DNA of 64,000 nt from Mesorhizobium prunaredense (GTDB lineage Bacteria; Pseudomonadota; Alphaproteobacteria; Rhizobiales; Rhizobiaceae), in contig NZ_FTPD01000006.1 of assembly GCF_900156895.1 (NCBI RefSeq), positions 62,001-126,000 on the forward strand. The letters run 5' to 3'. The notes beneath the pieces were generated by a model. That model was given only the letters and a program-made list of their open reading frames with translations. It had not been told where the DNA came from and ran no database searches. The position numbers and the translations under genes were made by a program. The stretch's first letter is position 1. Each line of letters opens with the position of its first letter. This document shows positions 28,477-38,044 of the stretch, piece after piece.

Positions 28477-29160
28477 ATGACGCCTGACCTGGTCATTTTC
28501 GACTGCGACGGCGTGCTGGTCGACAGCGAGGGGCTGTCCGTTTCGGCGCTGCTTGGCATGATCACGCTTGCCGGCGGCAGTGTCAGCGAGGATGCCGCCT
28601 ATGAGCATTTCCTCGGCAAGAGCATGAAAAGCGTTCGCGAAATCCTCGGTCGCGACTTCGGACTTGATATCACCGACCAGCACCTGAGCGAGATGCGCGT
28701 CGGGCTGAGGCGCAAGTTTCGCGACGAGTTGAAGCCGATCCCCGGCATCGGCCAGGTTTTGCCGAGGCTTACCGTGCCATGCTGCGTTGCTTCCTCCGGC
28801 ACGTTGGATCGCATCCGCTATGCGCTCGACGTCACCGGGCTGCTCGGGCTGCTCGAGCCGCATCTGTTCAGCGCCGCCATGGTGGCACGGGGCAAGCCGG
28901 CGCCGGACCTTTTTCTCCACGCAGCCGCCAAGATGGGGGCGATCCCGCAAAATTGTCTCGTCGTCGAGGACAGCCCCGTCGGCGTCGCCGCGGCACGGGC
29001 GGCGGGCATGCGCGTCCTCGCCTTCACCGGCGGCTCGCATGCCGGTAATCCGGCACTGAAAGCGCGGCTTGCGTCGAGTGAGCCGGACTTTATATTCGCT
29101 GACATGCTGCAATTGCCCGATCTGATTGCAGGCCTGGGAGCGAGAGCAAGAACATTTTGA
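28477..29160 (+). CDS. HAD-superfamily hydrolase (sugar phosphatase-like)
   Basis: A 227-residue phosphatase: FDCDGVLVDSEG near residue 7 (motif I), VASSGTLDRI (motif II), RGKPAPDLFLHAA (motif III Lys) and VVEDSPVGVAAA (motif IV). The helical cap resembles the phosphoglycolate/beta-phosphoglucomutase group. ATG 28477 is preferred; an in-frame ATG at 28447 adds ten unlikely residues. The stop overlaps the TTG start of the FGGY kinase. Its place in the polyol operon suggests action on a sugar or polyol phosphate. Confidence 0.87.
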   Translation: MTPDLVIFDCDGVLVDSEGLSVSALLGMITLAGGSVSEDAAYEHFLGKSMKSVREILGRDFGLDITDQHLSEMRVGLRRKFRDELKPIPGIGQVLPRLTVPCCVASSGTLDRIRYALDVTGLLGLLEPHLFSAAMVARGKPAPDLFLHAAAKMGAIPQNCLVVEDSPVGVAAARAAGMRVLAFTGGSHAGNPALKARLASSEPDFIFADMLQLPDLIAGLGARARTF

Positions 29161-30743
29161 CGAACAGTTTCGTTTGCGCGGTCGATGTCGGCACCGGGAG
29201 CGCCCGTGCGGGCATTCTCGACACCAGAGGCACCTTGCTCGGCCGCGCCGAGCATCCGATCGTCATGAACCGGCCAAAGGCCGATCACGCCGAGCACGAT
29301 TCGCAGGATATCTGGTCGGCGGTCTGCATTGCGGTGCGCGCCGCCCGCGAAAAAGCCGGCGTGGCCGCGCAGGATATCGTCGGCATCGCCTTCGACGCCA
29401 CCTGCTCGCTGGTGGTGCGGGGCAAGGATGGTGGCCAGCTCAGCGTGTCGGTATCAGGCGAAAGGCGCTGGGACACCATCGTCTGGCTCGATCACCGCGC
29501 CATTGCCGAGGCCGATGAATGCACCGAAAGCGGCCACGCCGTGCTCGACTATATCGGCGGCGTCATGTCGCCGGAAATGGAGACGCCGAAGCTGATGTGG
29601 CTGAAGCGCAACCTGCCCGGAACATGGAACGAAGCCGGCTATCTATTCGACCTCGCCGACTTTCTCAGTTGGAAGGCAACCGGTTCGCTCGCCCGCTCGC
29701 AATGCACGCTGACCGCCAAATGGACCTATCTGGCGCATGAAGAGACCGGCTGGCGGCACGACTTCTTCCAGGCCGTCGGGCTCGGCGATCTTTTCGAGCA
29801 TGGCAATCTGCCTGACAAGGCCAGCCCGGTCGGCGCCGATATCGGCCGGCTGAGCGCGCAAGCCGCAGCCGAGCTTGGCCTGACCGGACAATGCCGGGTC
29901 GGCGCCGGCGTCATCGATGCCTATGCCGGCGCGCTCGGCGTGCTCGGCGGCTTCGCTGGTGATGAAATCAACATCGGCCGGCATCTGGCGCTGATCGCCG
30001 GCACTTCGAGCTGCGTCATGGCGATGTCGCCCGACCCGCAGCCCTTTGCCGGTGTCTGGGGCCCGTATTATGGCGCGGCGCTTCCCCGGCTTTGGCTGTC
30101 GGAAGGCGGCCAATCGGCCACCGGCGCGCTGCTCGATCACATCATCCGCTGGCACGGCGCCGGCGGCGAGCCGGACGCCGCCATGCACGCCAGGATTGCC
30201 CGGCGCGTTGTCGAGTTGCGCGTCACAGAGGGCGAAAATCTGGCCGGAAGGCTGCATGTGCTGCCGGATTTCCACGGCAACCGCTCGCCGCTCGCCGACC
30301 CGCATGCCGTCGGCGTCATCAGCGGGCTGACCCTGGATTCCTCCTTCGACAGCCTGTGCAAGCTCTATTGGCGCACCGCCGTCAGCATTGCGCTCGGCGT
30401 GCGCCATGTGCTGGAAGCGCTGAACGAGAACGGCTATCTGATCGACACGCTGCATGTCACCGGCGGTCACACCAAAAACCCGCTGCTGATGGAGCTTTAT
30501 GCCGACGCCACCGGCTGCACGGTGGTCGAGCCGCTGGCCGATGAGGCGGTGCTGCTCGGTACCGGCATGATCGCCGCCACCGCCGCCCGGCTTTTTCCCG
30601 ATTTGAACGCCGCCTGCGTCGCCATGCAGCAAGGCGGCAAGACGCGAGAGCCCAATTCGGCGATCGCCGGCCGGTTCGACCGCGACTACCGGGTGTTTTT
30701 GGAGATGCACCGGCAGCGGCAGGCGCTGGACGCGATCAGGTAG
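29157..30743 (+). CDS. FGGY-family carbohydrate kinase (pentulose kinase-like)
   Basis: A 528-residue two-domain kinase. The N-terminus VCAVDVGTGSARAGILDTRG is the phosphate-1 motif, DATCS and WLDHRA line the sugar site, and the C-terminal LHVTGGHTKNPLLMELYADATG is the FGGY signature 2 region. It resembles the YDR-type/D-ribulokinase branch more than classical xylulokinase. The likely start is TTG 29157, overlapping the HAD stop as TTGA. As last gene of the operon it would phosphorylate a ketose made by SmoS or MtlK; which one is unresolved. Confidence 0.9.
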   Translation: MTNSFVCAVDVGTGSARAGILDTRGTLLGRAEHPIVMNRPKADHAEHDSQDIWSAVCIAVRAAREKAGVAAQDIVGIAFDATCSLVVRGKDGGQLSVSVSGERRWDTIVWLDHRAIAEADECTESGHAVLDYIGGVMSPEMETPKLMWLKRNLPGTWNEAGYLFDLADFLSWKATGSLARSQCTLTAKWTYLAHEETGWRHDFFQAVGLGDLFEHGNLPDKASPVGADIGRLSAQAAAELGLTGQCRVGAGVIDAYAGALGVLGGFAGDEINIGRHLALIAGTSSCVMAMSPDPQPFAGVWGPYYGAALPRLWLSEGGQSATGALLDHIIRWHGAGGEPDAAMHARIARRVVELRVTEGENLAGRLHVLPDFHGNRSPLADPHAVGVISGLTLDSSFDSLCKLYWRTAVSIALGVRHVLEALNENGYLIDTLHVTGGHTKNPLLMELYADATGCTVVEPLADEAVLLGTGMIAATAARLFPDLNAACVAMQQGGKTREPNSAIAGRFDRDYRVFLEMHRQRQALDAIR

Positions 30744-30774
30744 CCGCGGCGCGAACAACCCTGCAATGCGTCTG

Positions 30775-31353
30775 CTATCTCTGGTTCCACCGCCGGATAA
30801 TTGGCTCGCCAAGGTCGTGCTCATAACCGAGCACGCTTGTGCTGGCGGTATCCAGCACGAACAGCGCGCCATCTTGCGGCGGCAGGCCGAGCCAGCGCGC
30901 CGTCAGCACCCGCAGGAAATGCGAGCTTGAAAACACCAGGACATTGCCGTTGACGTCGCGCAATTCATTGACGATCCGATCCGCCCTCGCGCCGACATCC
31001 TCTGCCGCCTCGCCGTCAGGGCAGCCATCGCGAAAAAGACGCCAGCCGGGGCGCGCGACGAGGATCTGCTTCGTGGTCAGTCCCTCGTAGGCGCCGTAAT
31101 CCCATTCCGCCAGATCGGCCTTCTTCACGCCGGCCGAACCGAAACCGGCCAGCGTGCAGGTCTTGAAGGCGCGCTGCGACGGGCTCGACCAGACTGCCTG
31201 GAACGAAAGGCCCTGCAGCCGCTCAGCGACCCGCTCGGCGACCGCCTCGCCGGCACGCGTCAGCGGTATGTCGGTCAGGCCGGTATGCTTTCCCGACGCG
31301 CTCCATTCCGTCTCGCCATGCCGAACCAGGTAGATTTCGGGAAACGCGCTCAT
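30775..31353 (-). CDS. Histidine phosphatase family protein
   Basis: A 192-residue enzyme of the phosphoglycerate-mutase-like superfamily. LVRHGETEWSASGKHTG holds the phospho-accepting His in the RHG motif, and SSSHFLRVLTARWLG holds the second His. WSSPSQRAFKTC and ADLAEWDYGAYEG complete the pocket. The start ATG 31353 has AAAGGG about 8 bp upstream; ATG 31359 is too close to it. It is convergent with the FGGY kinase gene, with only 31 bp between stops. Substrate unknown. Confidence 0.9.
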   Translation of the reverse strand: MSAFPEIYLVRHGETEWSASGKHTGLTDIPLTRAGEAVAERVAERLQGLSFQAVWSSPSQRAFKTCTLAGFGSAGVKKADLAEWDYGAYEGLTTKQILVARPGWRLFRDGCPDGEAAEDVGARADRIVNELRDVNGNVLVFSSSHFLRVLTARWLGLPPQDGALFVLDTASTSVLGYEHDLGEPIIRRWNQR

Positions 31354-31657
31354 CCGCATGCCCTTTCGATGGATTCGATATGATGACCGCTCTTCAGATC
31401 GGCGAATGACACAACCATAGCGGCTTCTGCGCTCTCTCCAAACAGGCGGACCAAATAGGCGGCCCAAATGGGCGGAATGAGACCGTACTCCATGCTGGCT
31501 CAATGCTCCCCTGATCCAGCCCCCTTGCCACAGCTGCCCGTTTCGTGGACAAGCCGTGCTGTTAATGCGGAATCCGGACCGATCACGGCCATTTTCCGCG
31601 CTGAGACGCGGCTTCCGGCCCTTTTTGCCGACGCGCCGCAATCGGATAGGCGAAAAA

Positions 31658-33061
31658 ATGTCTGCGATCGAAGCCGGCGCGCGCGCGCCGGAAAATCTTT
31701 GGCGTCAGGAAATCAGGGCGACGCTGGCGCTCGCCTGGCCGATGGTGCTGACCAATCTCGGCCAGACGGCGATGACCGCCACCGACGTCATGATGATGGG
31801 GCGGCTGGGCCCGGACACGCTGGCCAGCGGCGCGCTCGGCGCCAACCTCTATTTCATGCCGCTGATCTTCGGGCTCGGCCTGATGCTGGCGACCTCGCCG
31901 ATGATCGCCACGGAACTCGGCCGCCGTCGCCACTCGGTGCGCGATCTGCGCCGCACCGTGCGGCAGGGGCTGTGGCTGGCGATCCTCATCTCAATCCCGA
32001 TCTGGATATTTCTCTGGTACGGCGAGGCCGTGTTGCTGGCCATGGGCCAGGAACCGGCGCTGGCGCATCAGGCCGGCATCTACCTGCGCTGGCTCGAATG
32101 GGCGGTGCTGCCGTTCTATGGCTATATCGTCCTGCGCTCGTTCATCTCGGCGCTGGAGCGGCCAGGCTGGGCGCTGGTCATCGTCTTCGTTGCCGTCGCC
32201 TGCAATGTGTTCTTCAACTGGGTGTTCATGTTCGGCAATCTCGGCGCCCCTTCGATGGGCATCGCCGGCTCGGGTCTCGCCACCACGCTGTCCAGCACGC
32301 TGATGTTCGCCGGCATGGCGGCGGTGGTGATGCTTGAACCGAAGTTTCGCCGCTATCAGCTGTTCGGGCGCTTCTGGCGGGCCGACTGGCCGCGCTTCAA
32401 GGGCCTGCTGCGGCTCGGCCTGCCGATCGCCGGCCTCCTCGCCTTCGAGGTGACGATCTTCAACGCGGCGGCCCTTCTCATGGGCCTGATCGACGCCGCC
32501 TCGCTCGCGGCGCATGCCATCGCCATCCAGATCGCTTCGATCAGCTTCATGGTGCCGCTTGGCCTCAACCAGGCGGCGACGGTGCGCGTCGGGCTCGCCC
32601 ATGGCGCCGGCAATCCGGAAGGGGTTTCCCGCGCCGGCTGGACCGCTTTTGTCATCGGCGTCTCATTCATGGCGCTGATGGGGCTGGTGATGATCCTGTG
32701 GCCGCAGCTGCTGATCAGCGCCTTCATCGATCTCGGCGACCCGGCCAATGCCACTGTGATCGGGCTTGCCGTGTCGTTCCTGGCCTTTGCCGCGCTGTTC
32801 CAGATTTTCGATGGCGCCCAGGCCGTGGCCGCCGGCATGCTGCGCGGCCTGCACGACACCCAGGTGCCGATGATCTATGCCGCGATCGGCTATTGGGGCA
32901 TCGGCCTGCCGCTCGGCGTGCTGCTCGCCTTCCATTCCGGGCTCGACGGCGTCGGCATCTGGATCGGCCTGTCGTTGGGGCTCGCGGTGGTGGCGGCGCT
33001 GCTCCTGGCGCGCTGGCTGCGGCGGGATCGTATCGCGCCGCCGCTCTCCTTTGGGCATTGA
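31658..33061 (+). CDS. MATE-family efflux transporter
   Basis: A 467-residue inner-membrane protein with twelve hydrophobic segments in two homologous halves, as in NorM-type multidrug exporters driven by Na+ or H+. Typical segments are [34 protein letters not shown] and [23 protein letters not shown] 31658 is the chosen start; the frame extends upstream to about 31556 without hydrophobic or conserved sequence. The 304 bp before it (31354-31657) hold no other recognisable gene, only the divergent promoter region. Confidence 0.93.
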   Translation: MSAIEAGARAPENLWRQEIRATLALAWPMVLTNLGQTAMTATDVMMMGRLGPDTLASGALGANLYFMPLIFGLGLMLATSPMIATELGRRRHSVRDLRRTVRQGLWLAILISIPIWIFLWYGEAVLLAMGQEPALAHQAGIYLRWLEWAVLPFYGYIVLRSFISALERPGWALVIVFVAVACNVFFNWVFMFGNLGAPSMGIAGSGLATTLSSTLMFAGMAAVVMLEPKFRRYQLFGRFWRADWPRFKGLLRLGLPIAGLLAFEVTIFNAAALLMGLIDAASLAAHAIAIQIASISFMVPLGLNQAATVRVGLAHGAGNPEGVSRAGWTAFVIGVSFMALMGLVMILWPQLLISAFIDLGDPANATVIGLAVSFLAFAALFQIFDGAQAVAAGMLRGLHDTQVPMIYAAIGYWGIGLPLGVLLAFHSGLDGVGIWIGLSLGLAVVAALLLARWLRRDRIAPPLSFGH

Positions 33062-33102
33062 AGCAAACGGCTTCGTCACGAAGCAGGGCGGGGTCCTGAC
33101 AT

Positions 33103-33468
33103 CTATGGATATTTCGTCTGATTTGCAGTCGCGGCCTGTGGGCTTAAGTCGCTTTGCAACGCCTTTGGCAGTGGAAGGCTTGAGCACCGCAAGTGCACCG
33201 CGCGGGCGAACAATTTTCGTTGCTTCTGCTGGTGCTCCTTGATGGCTGCTGCGAGCCCCAATCCGTACGGGCCAAGAAAGACGCCGGTTCCCCAACCCGG
33301 CTGCTTTTTTTCGCGAGCGTCGTAGTCCGAAGCCTCCATGCGGGCTTGCTGGCATTCCGGCGACGCCCATTTCCGGTCTTGCTTCGAAAGCGACGCTCCA
33401 TAGTCGACCGGAGAGGTCGCGCATCCAGCCGCTGTCGCGGCCAACGCGACGAACATTGCAATTCTCAT
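33103..33468 (-). CDS. Small lipoprotein, conserved hypothetical
   Basis: A 121-residue protein with a lipoprotein signal (MRIAMFVALAATAAGC, lipidated Cys at residue 16). A charged segment with QDRKWASPECQQARMEASDYD follows, then a Gly-rich hydrophobic stretch (GWGTGVFLGPYGLGLAAAI) and a basic tail with one Cys. The longer frame upstream of ATG 33468 lacks a signal. Probably anchored in the outer or inner membrane. I recognise no domain. It is convergent with the MATE gene. Confidence 0.7.
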   Translation of the reverse strand: MRIAMFVALAATAAGCATSPVDYGASLSKQDRKWASPECQQARMEASDYDAREKKQPGWGTGVFLGPYGLGLAAAIKEHQQKQRKLFARAVHLRCSSLPLPKALQSDLSPQAATANQTKYP

Positions 33469-33654
33469 CCCTAAGCCCTTGATAAAGCATTGTGAGAGTA
33501 CACAGAACACTTCTTCCAACAAGAAGATAGCTCCGAAGAGGCAGCCGGAAACACGGTTATCGTCACCAATCGTTTTTTCACAACGCGGAACCGGATAATC
33601 CCCAATGACTGCTTTTGACCCAATTCCAGTCATTCGTAGCCCTCCTCCAAACCT

Positions 33655-33909
33655 GACGTTCGCGCTACGGCTGCCGGCGATCCTGAGCCGACTGTCGGAC
33701 GGTATGGCCGCCCGGATCCGCCTGGTCAGAGCATATGCACGAGGTAGGGTTTTGCCATCTCTTCCTGCACATAGGTTATCCCTGTTCGGCCAGCGCCGCG
33801 TGCAACGTTTGCGCCGTGGTTTTGAAGATGGGTTGGCCTTCGACGCAAACCTTGTGTTCGCGCGCCCTTCTCCGGAACCACAGTGCCTGCATATATGGCA
33901 CGCTGCGCC
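33655..33909 (-). pseudogene. LysR-family regulator, C-terminal remnant with frameshifts
   Basis: Reading the minus strand from about 33909, the frame gives MQALWFRRRAREHKVCVEGQ (from 33892), then PIFKTTAQTLHAALAEQ. This matches the effector domain of LysR regulators that end in VNGQ...FNT...LRAALAGLG. After GAACAGG the reading must shift frame to continue as GITYVQEEMAKPYL, then shift again for the RRQP segment, and stops interrupt it. No DNA-binding domain is present. A decayed fragment. Confidence 0.6.
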
Positions 33910-34245
33910 TTAGGCCGACTTGCCGAGAGCTTTCAGGATAAAGCGAATCTGCGCGCGCAGGCCATCTTCGGTGTCTTCGCCGTGTTGAACGCAGTGCTCG
34001 ATCAGAACCGGGTGGAAGAACGGCGTGAACGCGGCGTTGACCGCACGCGCCGCTTCTGCCGGGTCCTCGACCTTGAGTTCGCCCGCCTCGGTCCCCTCGC
34101 GAATGATCGCCTCAAAGATCGTCACCATTCGCTCGATATGCGCCTTGATGATCGCCCGGTTCTCCTGCATGGCGGCGACGATCATGTCGTGCATGCGCCT
34201 TTCCGGGAGTTGACACTCTCGACACTGCGCGAGAAAGGGGCGCAT
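33910..34245 (-). pseudogene. TetR-family regulator, C-terminal fragment lacking the HTH
   Basis: 111 residues that match the ligand-binding/dimerisation part of TetR regulators (ERMVTIFEAIIREGTEAGEL, AARAVNAAFTPFFHPVLIEH, then LRAQIRFILKALG). A full protein has about 190-200 residues with an N-terminal helix-turn-helix; none is encoded upstream of 34245 in this frame. It is probably a truncated, nonfunctional gene. It lies between the LysR remnant and a truncated oxidoreductase start, which marks a deletion scar. Confidence 0.75.
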
Positions 34246-34310
34246 CTTCGAGGCGCCCGCGTCCGCGACTGAGGCGGGCGCTCTTCCATATTTACGAAAG
34301 GAACACCCCT

Positions 34311-34424
34311 ATGAGGATCGGAATCATCGGCGCTGGAAACATCGGCGCCACATTGGTGCGAATGCTTCGGCGCGTCCTCTCCTTAAAGCCGTCACCGGGC
34401 TTGCAATGCGGTGGCGCATTATGA
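34311..34424 (+). pseudogene. NAD(P)-binding oxidoreductase, N-terminal fragment
   Basis: Begins MRIGIIGAGNIGATLVRML, the Rossmann GxGxxG start of NADPH-dependent F420-reductase-like proteins, with GAAAGGAACA upstream as ribosome site. Sequence identity to such a family collapses after residue 18 and the frame stops at codon 38. Only the first strand-helix unit survives. Its divergent placement from the TetR fragment is typical of an oxidoreductase-regulator pair that has lost its middle. Confidence 0.65.
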
Positions 34425-34434
34425 CATTGACTGC

Positions 34435-36372
34435 ATGAGCACGTCCGCACAACCAGTGCGTCTGGTCCGCCCCGAAAAGAAGCGGCGTCGCATCCCCATT
34501 GCAGTCATCATGGCGATGAGTTTCGGCAGCCTCGTGTTCCTGTCGGTCGGCGGCGTGCTCGCATTGTCGGTCGGCGCCAACCTTCGCAACACTTTCGACC
34601 TGCTCGGCGCTCAGTCGACGCTCCTGATCGATGCGATGGAGGATTTGCTGCGCGCCGAGATGGGGCGCGCCGAGAGCGCCGTGGACGGCGTCGCGCAGCT
34701 CTACAAGCAGGGCGAGTTCCAGATCGACGACGAGGCGATGTCGGCGGCACTTGCCAGTGCGCTGGCGGCAGCGCCGGGGGTGAACGCAATGTTGATCTGC
34801 ACACCCGACCTGATTTGCAGGGGGGCGGCGGTGACCGGGGACAACGACGCCAAATATCCTGCCGGAACGATCCGGAAACTCCCCGCCGAGACCGAGAAAT
34901 CGCCGCAAGTGCGCGCCGTTCTTGAAGAGCGCCAGCAAGTCGACGGACGCCGGTGGGGCGCCTTCGTGGCCAACGAATATGGCTTGTTCGCCAACGTCTC
35001 GGCGCCGCTGTCACGCGATGGCGCCACGAAGGCCTGGGTGATCGCCGCGGTGGAACTGCAGAACTTGTCCAAAATCACGCAGGAACTGTCGTCGCGCTTC
35101 GGCACGCATGCCTTCATTCTGGATGGCGACGGATCCATCCTGGCGGACCAGCGGCTGGCTTCCCCGGATGCGCTGAAGAACGGCATCCTGCCGCTGACGC
35201 CGCTCGCCAATTTCGGCGATCCGGTTCTCGCCGGATATGAGGCGCGCAAACCGGAAGCGGAGTTCAGCATGCAGCGTACCCGCGATATCGAGGTTGCCGA
35301 AATCCAGGTTGACGACAAGGACGGTTCGACGTCATGGGACGGAGAGAACACTTACGTCGCTATTACCCGTGAGATCACCGGCTATGGCGACCGGCCCTGG
35401 ACGCTCGGCGCATATTTCAAGACCAGTCAGATCGGTGACGAAATCGAGCGCGTCATGGGATCGGCCATGCTTGGACTTGGCGCGATGGCGGTGGCGGTCA
35501 TCGTCGCGATTCTTCTCGGCAAGCGCCTGTCGCGCCCGATCCAGGCGATTGCCGGCCAGGCCACGCGCGTCGCCGATTTCGATCTCGACGGCGTGACCCC
35601 CCTGCCGCGCAGCAGGGTGCTGGAGTTGGACAACCAGGCTTCGGCCTTCAATGCCATGCTGATCGGTCTGCGTGCATTCTCGACCTATATTCCGCGCTCG
35701 CTGGTGGCCAAGCTGGTGCGCACCGGAGAGATCGGCATCGCCGAACCGCGCGAAGCGGTCGTCACCGTCATGTTCACCGACATCGCCGGCTTCACCACGC
35801 TGTCGGAGCAGATGGACGCCGCCGCCGCGGCCAGGCTGCTGAACCACCACTTCGCGATCCTGTGCGGCGCGGTCGATGCACATGGCGGTACTGTCGACAA
35901 GTTCTTGGGCGACGGCATGCTGGCGTTCTTCGGCGCGCCGGATCGTCTGAAGGGCCATGCCGCCGCGGCCGTCCGCGCAGCCGCGGCCATCCGCGAGGAG
36001 CTGGACAAGGACAATCTGGAAGCGGCTGGCGAAGGCCGGCCTCCGCTTCATGTCCGCATCGGCATCCACACGGGCTCCGTCATCGTCGGCAATATCGGCG
36101 CATCCGACCGCGTCAACTATACGATCGTCGGCGACACCGTGAACGTCAGCCAGCGGCTGCAGGACCTCGGCAAGCAGCTCGAACCGGGCGCCACCGCCGC
36201 AATCGCCATTTCCGGCGAGACCGCGTCGCGGCTCGACGAAAGGTTCGAAAGGATCCCGGCGGGCAAGCACCGGCTGCGCGGCCGCGGCGAGGCGACGGAG
36301 GTCTTCCAGCTTGGCAAAGTCGCGACGTCAGCATCGCCCCCTATGGACGTTCACCGCGCCCAAGCGGGCTGA
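34435..36372 (+). CDS. Membrane-bound class III adenylate/guanylate cyclase
   Basis: A 645-residue sensor cyclase. One membrane helix near residues 23-46, an extracytoplasmic sensor of about 290 residues (dCACHE-like in length), a second helix near 343-363 (AMLGLGAMAVAVIVAILLG), a HAMP linker (KRLSRPIQAIAGQA), then the catalytic domain from about residue 437. The metal-binding Asp residues sit in VMFTDIAGFTTLSE and DKFLGDGMLAFFG, and GIGAS/VNYTIVGDTVN-type segments complete the active site. The start is ATG 34435 or an in-frame GTG 34411. It would make a cyclic nucleotide in response to a periplasmic signal. A terminator-like hairpin follows. Confidence 0.93.
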   Translation: MSTSAQPVRLVRPEKKRRRIPIAVIMAMSFGSLVFLSVGGVLALSVGANLRNTFDLLGAQSTLLIDAMEDLLRAEMGRAESAVDGVAQLYKQGEFQIDDEAMSAALASALAAAPGVNAMLICTPDLICRGAAVTGDNDAKYPAGTIRKLPAETEKSPQVRAVLEERQQVDGRRWGAFVANEYGLFANVSAPLSRDGATKAWVIAAVELQNLSKITQELSSRFGTHAFILDGDGSILADQRLASPDALKNGILPLTPLANFGDPVLAGYEARKPEAEFSMQRTRDIEVAEIQVDDKDGSTSWDGENTYVAITREITGYGDRPWTLGAYFKTSQIGDEIERVMGSAMLGLGAMAVAVIVAILLGKRLSRPIQAIAGQATRVADFDLDGVTPLPRSRVLELDNQASAFNAMLIGLRAFSTYIPRSLVAKLVRTGEIGIAEPREAVVTVMFTDIAGFTTLSEQMDAAAAARLLNHHFAILCGAVDAHGGTVDKFLGDGMLAFFGAPDRLKGHAAAAVRAAAAIREELDKDNLEAAGEGRPPLHVRIGIHTGSVIVGNIGASDRVNYTIVGDTVNVSQRLQDLGKQLEPGATAAIAISGETASRLDERFERIPAGKHRLRGRGEATEVFQLGKVATSASPPMDVHRAQAG

Positions 36373-36400
36373 GTAACATGCCACTTCCATGCCGCTGATC

Positions 36401-36420
36401 GGCGGCTTGAAGAAGCCGCC
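36401..36420 (+). terminator. Hairpin after the cyclase gene
   Basis: GGCGGCTT/AAGCCGCC, an 8-bp stem with a GAAG loop, 29 bp past the cyclase stop and followed by GGCTTT rather than a strong T-run. A possible weak terminator; it could also serve the convergent ABC genes. Confidence 0.5.
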
Positions 36421-36710
36421 GGCTTTGGGAATGACTGGAGCCGGGTCACCTAGCGCCGTAGCTGATTTCAATTGGAACGGCAGGAACGGTGCAAAGTCGC
36501 TGGGTCCGGGCAACGTCCGCTTACGAGCCGCCAAATCGGCCCAGCAAGGACCGGTTTGGGGTCAAGACTGGTGGTTCTGGTGAACGTCGGCTTCCGGGAA
36601 GGAAATTCGGTCCAGGAAGGGCCGCTTCGGGTCAGAACCGGACGTTGGTGAGGTGAACGGCAGTTCTGACCCAAAGGAGACATTCGAGCGCTGACCGCAG
36701 AGACAGATCC
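36421..36710. other. Noncoding region with degenerate short repeats
   Basis: No plausible gene. It carries recurrent fragments such as GGTCAGAACCGGACGTT, GAACGTCGG and TCTGACCCAAAGGAGACATTC-like pieces (each seen once or twice with mismatches). They are of the type that often fills noncoding DNA between convergent genes in rhizobia. It lies between the cyclase and the convergent ABC permease gene. Confidence 0.45.
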
Positions 36711-37358
36711 CTAGTTTGTAGCCGTCGCGCGTTCTAGCCTGCGTGCATATTGCGTCAGCGGGAAGCACATGACAAAGAAGATCAAGGCGACCAGCCCATA
36801 GACGGTGAACGGCTCGAAGGTCGCATTGTTGATGGCGTTGGATGTCCTGACCAGTTCCTCGAAACCGATGATCGAGGTCAGCGCGGTCGACTTGATCAGC
36901 TGCACCAGGAAACCGACGGTCGGGGCGCGGGTGATCGAAAACGCTTGCGGCAGGATGATCAGCCTCAGTTCCTGCAGGTAGTGGAGGCCGAGACTGGCGC
37001 CGGCGTCCCACTGGCCGCGCGGCAGCGCATCGACGCCGCCGCGCCAGATCTCGGCGAGATAGGCACTGGCGAAGAAGGTGAGGCCAAGCGCTGCGGCGGT
37101 CCACGGTTCGATGCGCAAGCCCAGCATCGGCAGGCCGAAGAACATCAGGAAGAGCTGCATGAGCAGCGGCGTTCCCTGGAAAAGCGCAATGTAGCCCGAG
37201 GCCAGGCGCCGCGCCCATTTATTCTTGGCAATCCGGAAGAACAGAACGAGCATCCCGACCACGCCGCCGCCGACGAAAGCCGCCAGCGACAGAAGCACCG
37301 TCCAGCGCGCGGCGAGCAGAAGGTTGCGGACAATATCCCAGAAGGTGAATTCGATCAT
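36711..37358 (-). CDS. Polar amino-acid-type ABC transporter permease 2
   Basis: A 215-residue HisM/GlnP-type permease with about five membrane helices. The typical loop EIWRGGVDALPRGQWDAGASLG (quoted in part) and LPQAFSITRAPTVGFLVQLI contact the ATPase. The start ATG 37358 overlaps the upstream permease stop by 4 bp. It is the last gene of the ureohydrolase-transporter unit. No ATP-binding subunit follows; noncoding DNA and a convergent gene come next. Confidence 0.92.
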   Translation of the reverse strand: MIEFTFWDIVRNLLLAARWTVLLSLAAFVGGGVVGMLVLFFRIAKNKWARRLASGYIALFQGTPLLMQLFLMFFGLPMLGLRIEPWTAAALGLTFFASAYLAEIWRGGVDALPRGQWDAGASLGLHYLQELRLIILPQAFSITRAPTVGFLVQLIKSTALTSIIGFEELVRTSNAINNATFEPFTVYGLVALIFFVMCFPLTQYARRLERATATN

Positions 37359-38023
37359 GACACGCCGGCTCCCAGAGCGCGGCGGCCGCCGCTGACCAGC
37401 AGCCGACGCAGCCCCACGGAAAGAACGAGATAGACCATCGTCACCACGAAATAGGTCTCGAAAGCGCGGAAGGTGCGTGCCTGCAGCATGTCGGCCTCGT
37501 AGGTCAGTTCGCGCACCGCGATCTGCGACACGACGGCCGACTCCAGCATCATGATGATGATCTGGCTGGTCAGCGCCGGATAGATCACCTTGAGCGCTTG
37601 CGGCAGCACGATCTTGACGAAGACCTGACGCAGCCTGAGGCCAAGCGCCAGTGCTGCTTCCGTCTGCCCGCGCGGCACCGCGTCGAGCCCGGCGCCGACA
37701 ATCTCGATCGTGTAGGCCGCCATGTTGAGCGTCATTGCCAGCATGGCGGCCAGCAGCGGATCGAGCCTCACGCCTATGCTGGGCAACCCGAAGAAGATGA
37801 AGAACAGCTGCACCAGGAACGGCGTGTTCCTGATAATTTCGACATAGACGCCGATTGCCCGCTTGAGCAGCAAGGGGCCGTTTCGCCGCCCTGCTGCGCC
37901 GAGGATGCTGAGGAACGTTCCCGCGAGCGTGGTCACGGCGATCAAAAGGATCGTCATGGCCGCCCCGCGCGCGATCGCACCTATCGCATCGGCAAGCCAG
38001 CCGAAGTCGAGGCTGTAGCCCAT
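37355..38023 (-). CDS. Polar amino-acid-type ABC transporter permease 1
   Basis: A 222-residue permease of the same family as its neighbour, with GLDAVPRGQTEAALALGL and VLPQALKVIYPALTSQ as the ATPase-facing loop, and EIIRNTPFLVQLFFIFFGLP early. It pairs with the downstream permease to form the channel. It follows the binding-protein gene by 21 bp and overlaps the next permease by 4 bp. Confidence 0.93.
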   Translation of the reverse strand: MGYSLDFGWLADAIGAIARGAAMTILLIAVTTLAGTFLSILGAAGRRNGPLLLKRAIGVYVEIIRNTPFLVQLFFIFFGLPSIGVRLDPLLAAMLAMTLNMAAYTIEIVGAGLDAVPRGQTEAALALGLRLRQVFVKIVLPQALKVIYPALTSQIIIMMLESAVVSQIAVRELTYEADMLQARTFRAFETYFVVTMVYLVLSVGLRRLLVSGGRRALGAGVS

Positions 38024-38044
38024 GATAGGTCCTTACCCCGGAGA

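Noticed and set aside
33605..33913. 102-codon plus-strand frame between the lipoprotein and the TetR fragment
   Set aside because: No ribosome site or recognisable content; the opposite strand holds a decayed LysR effector domain that explains the residual coding bias.
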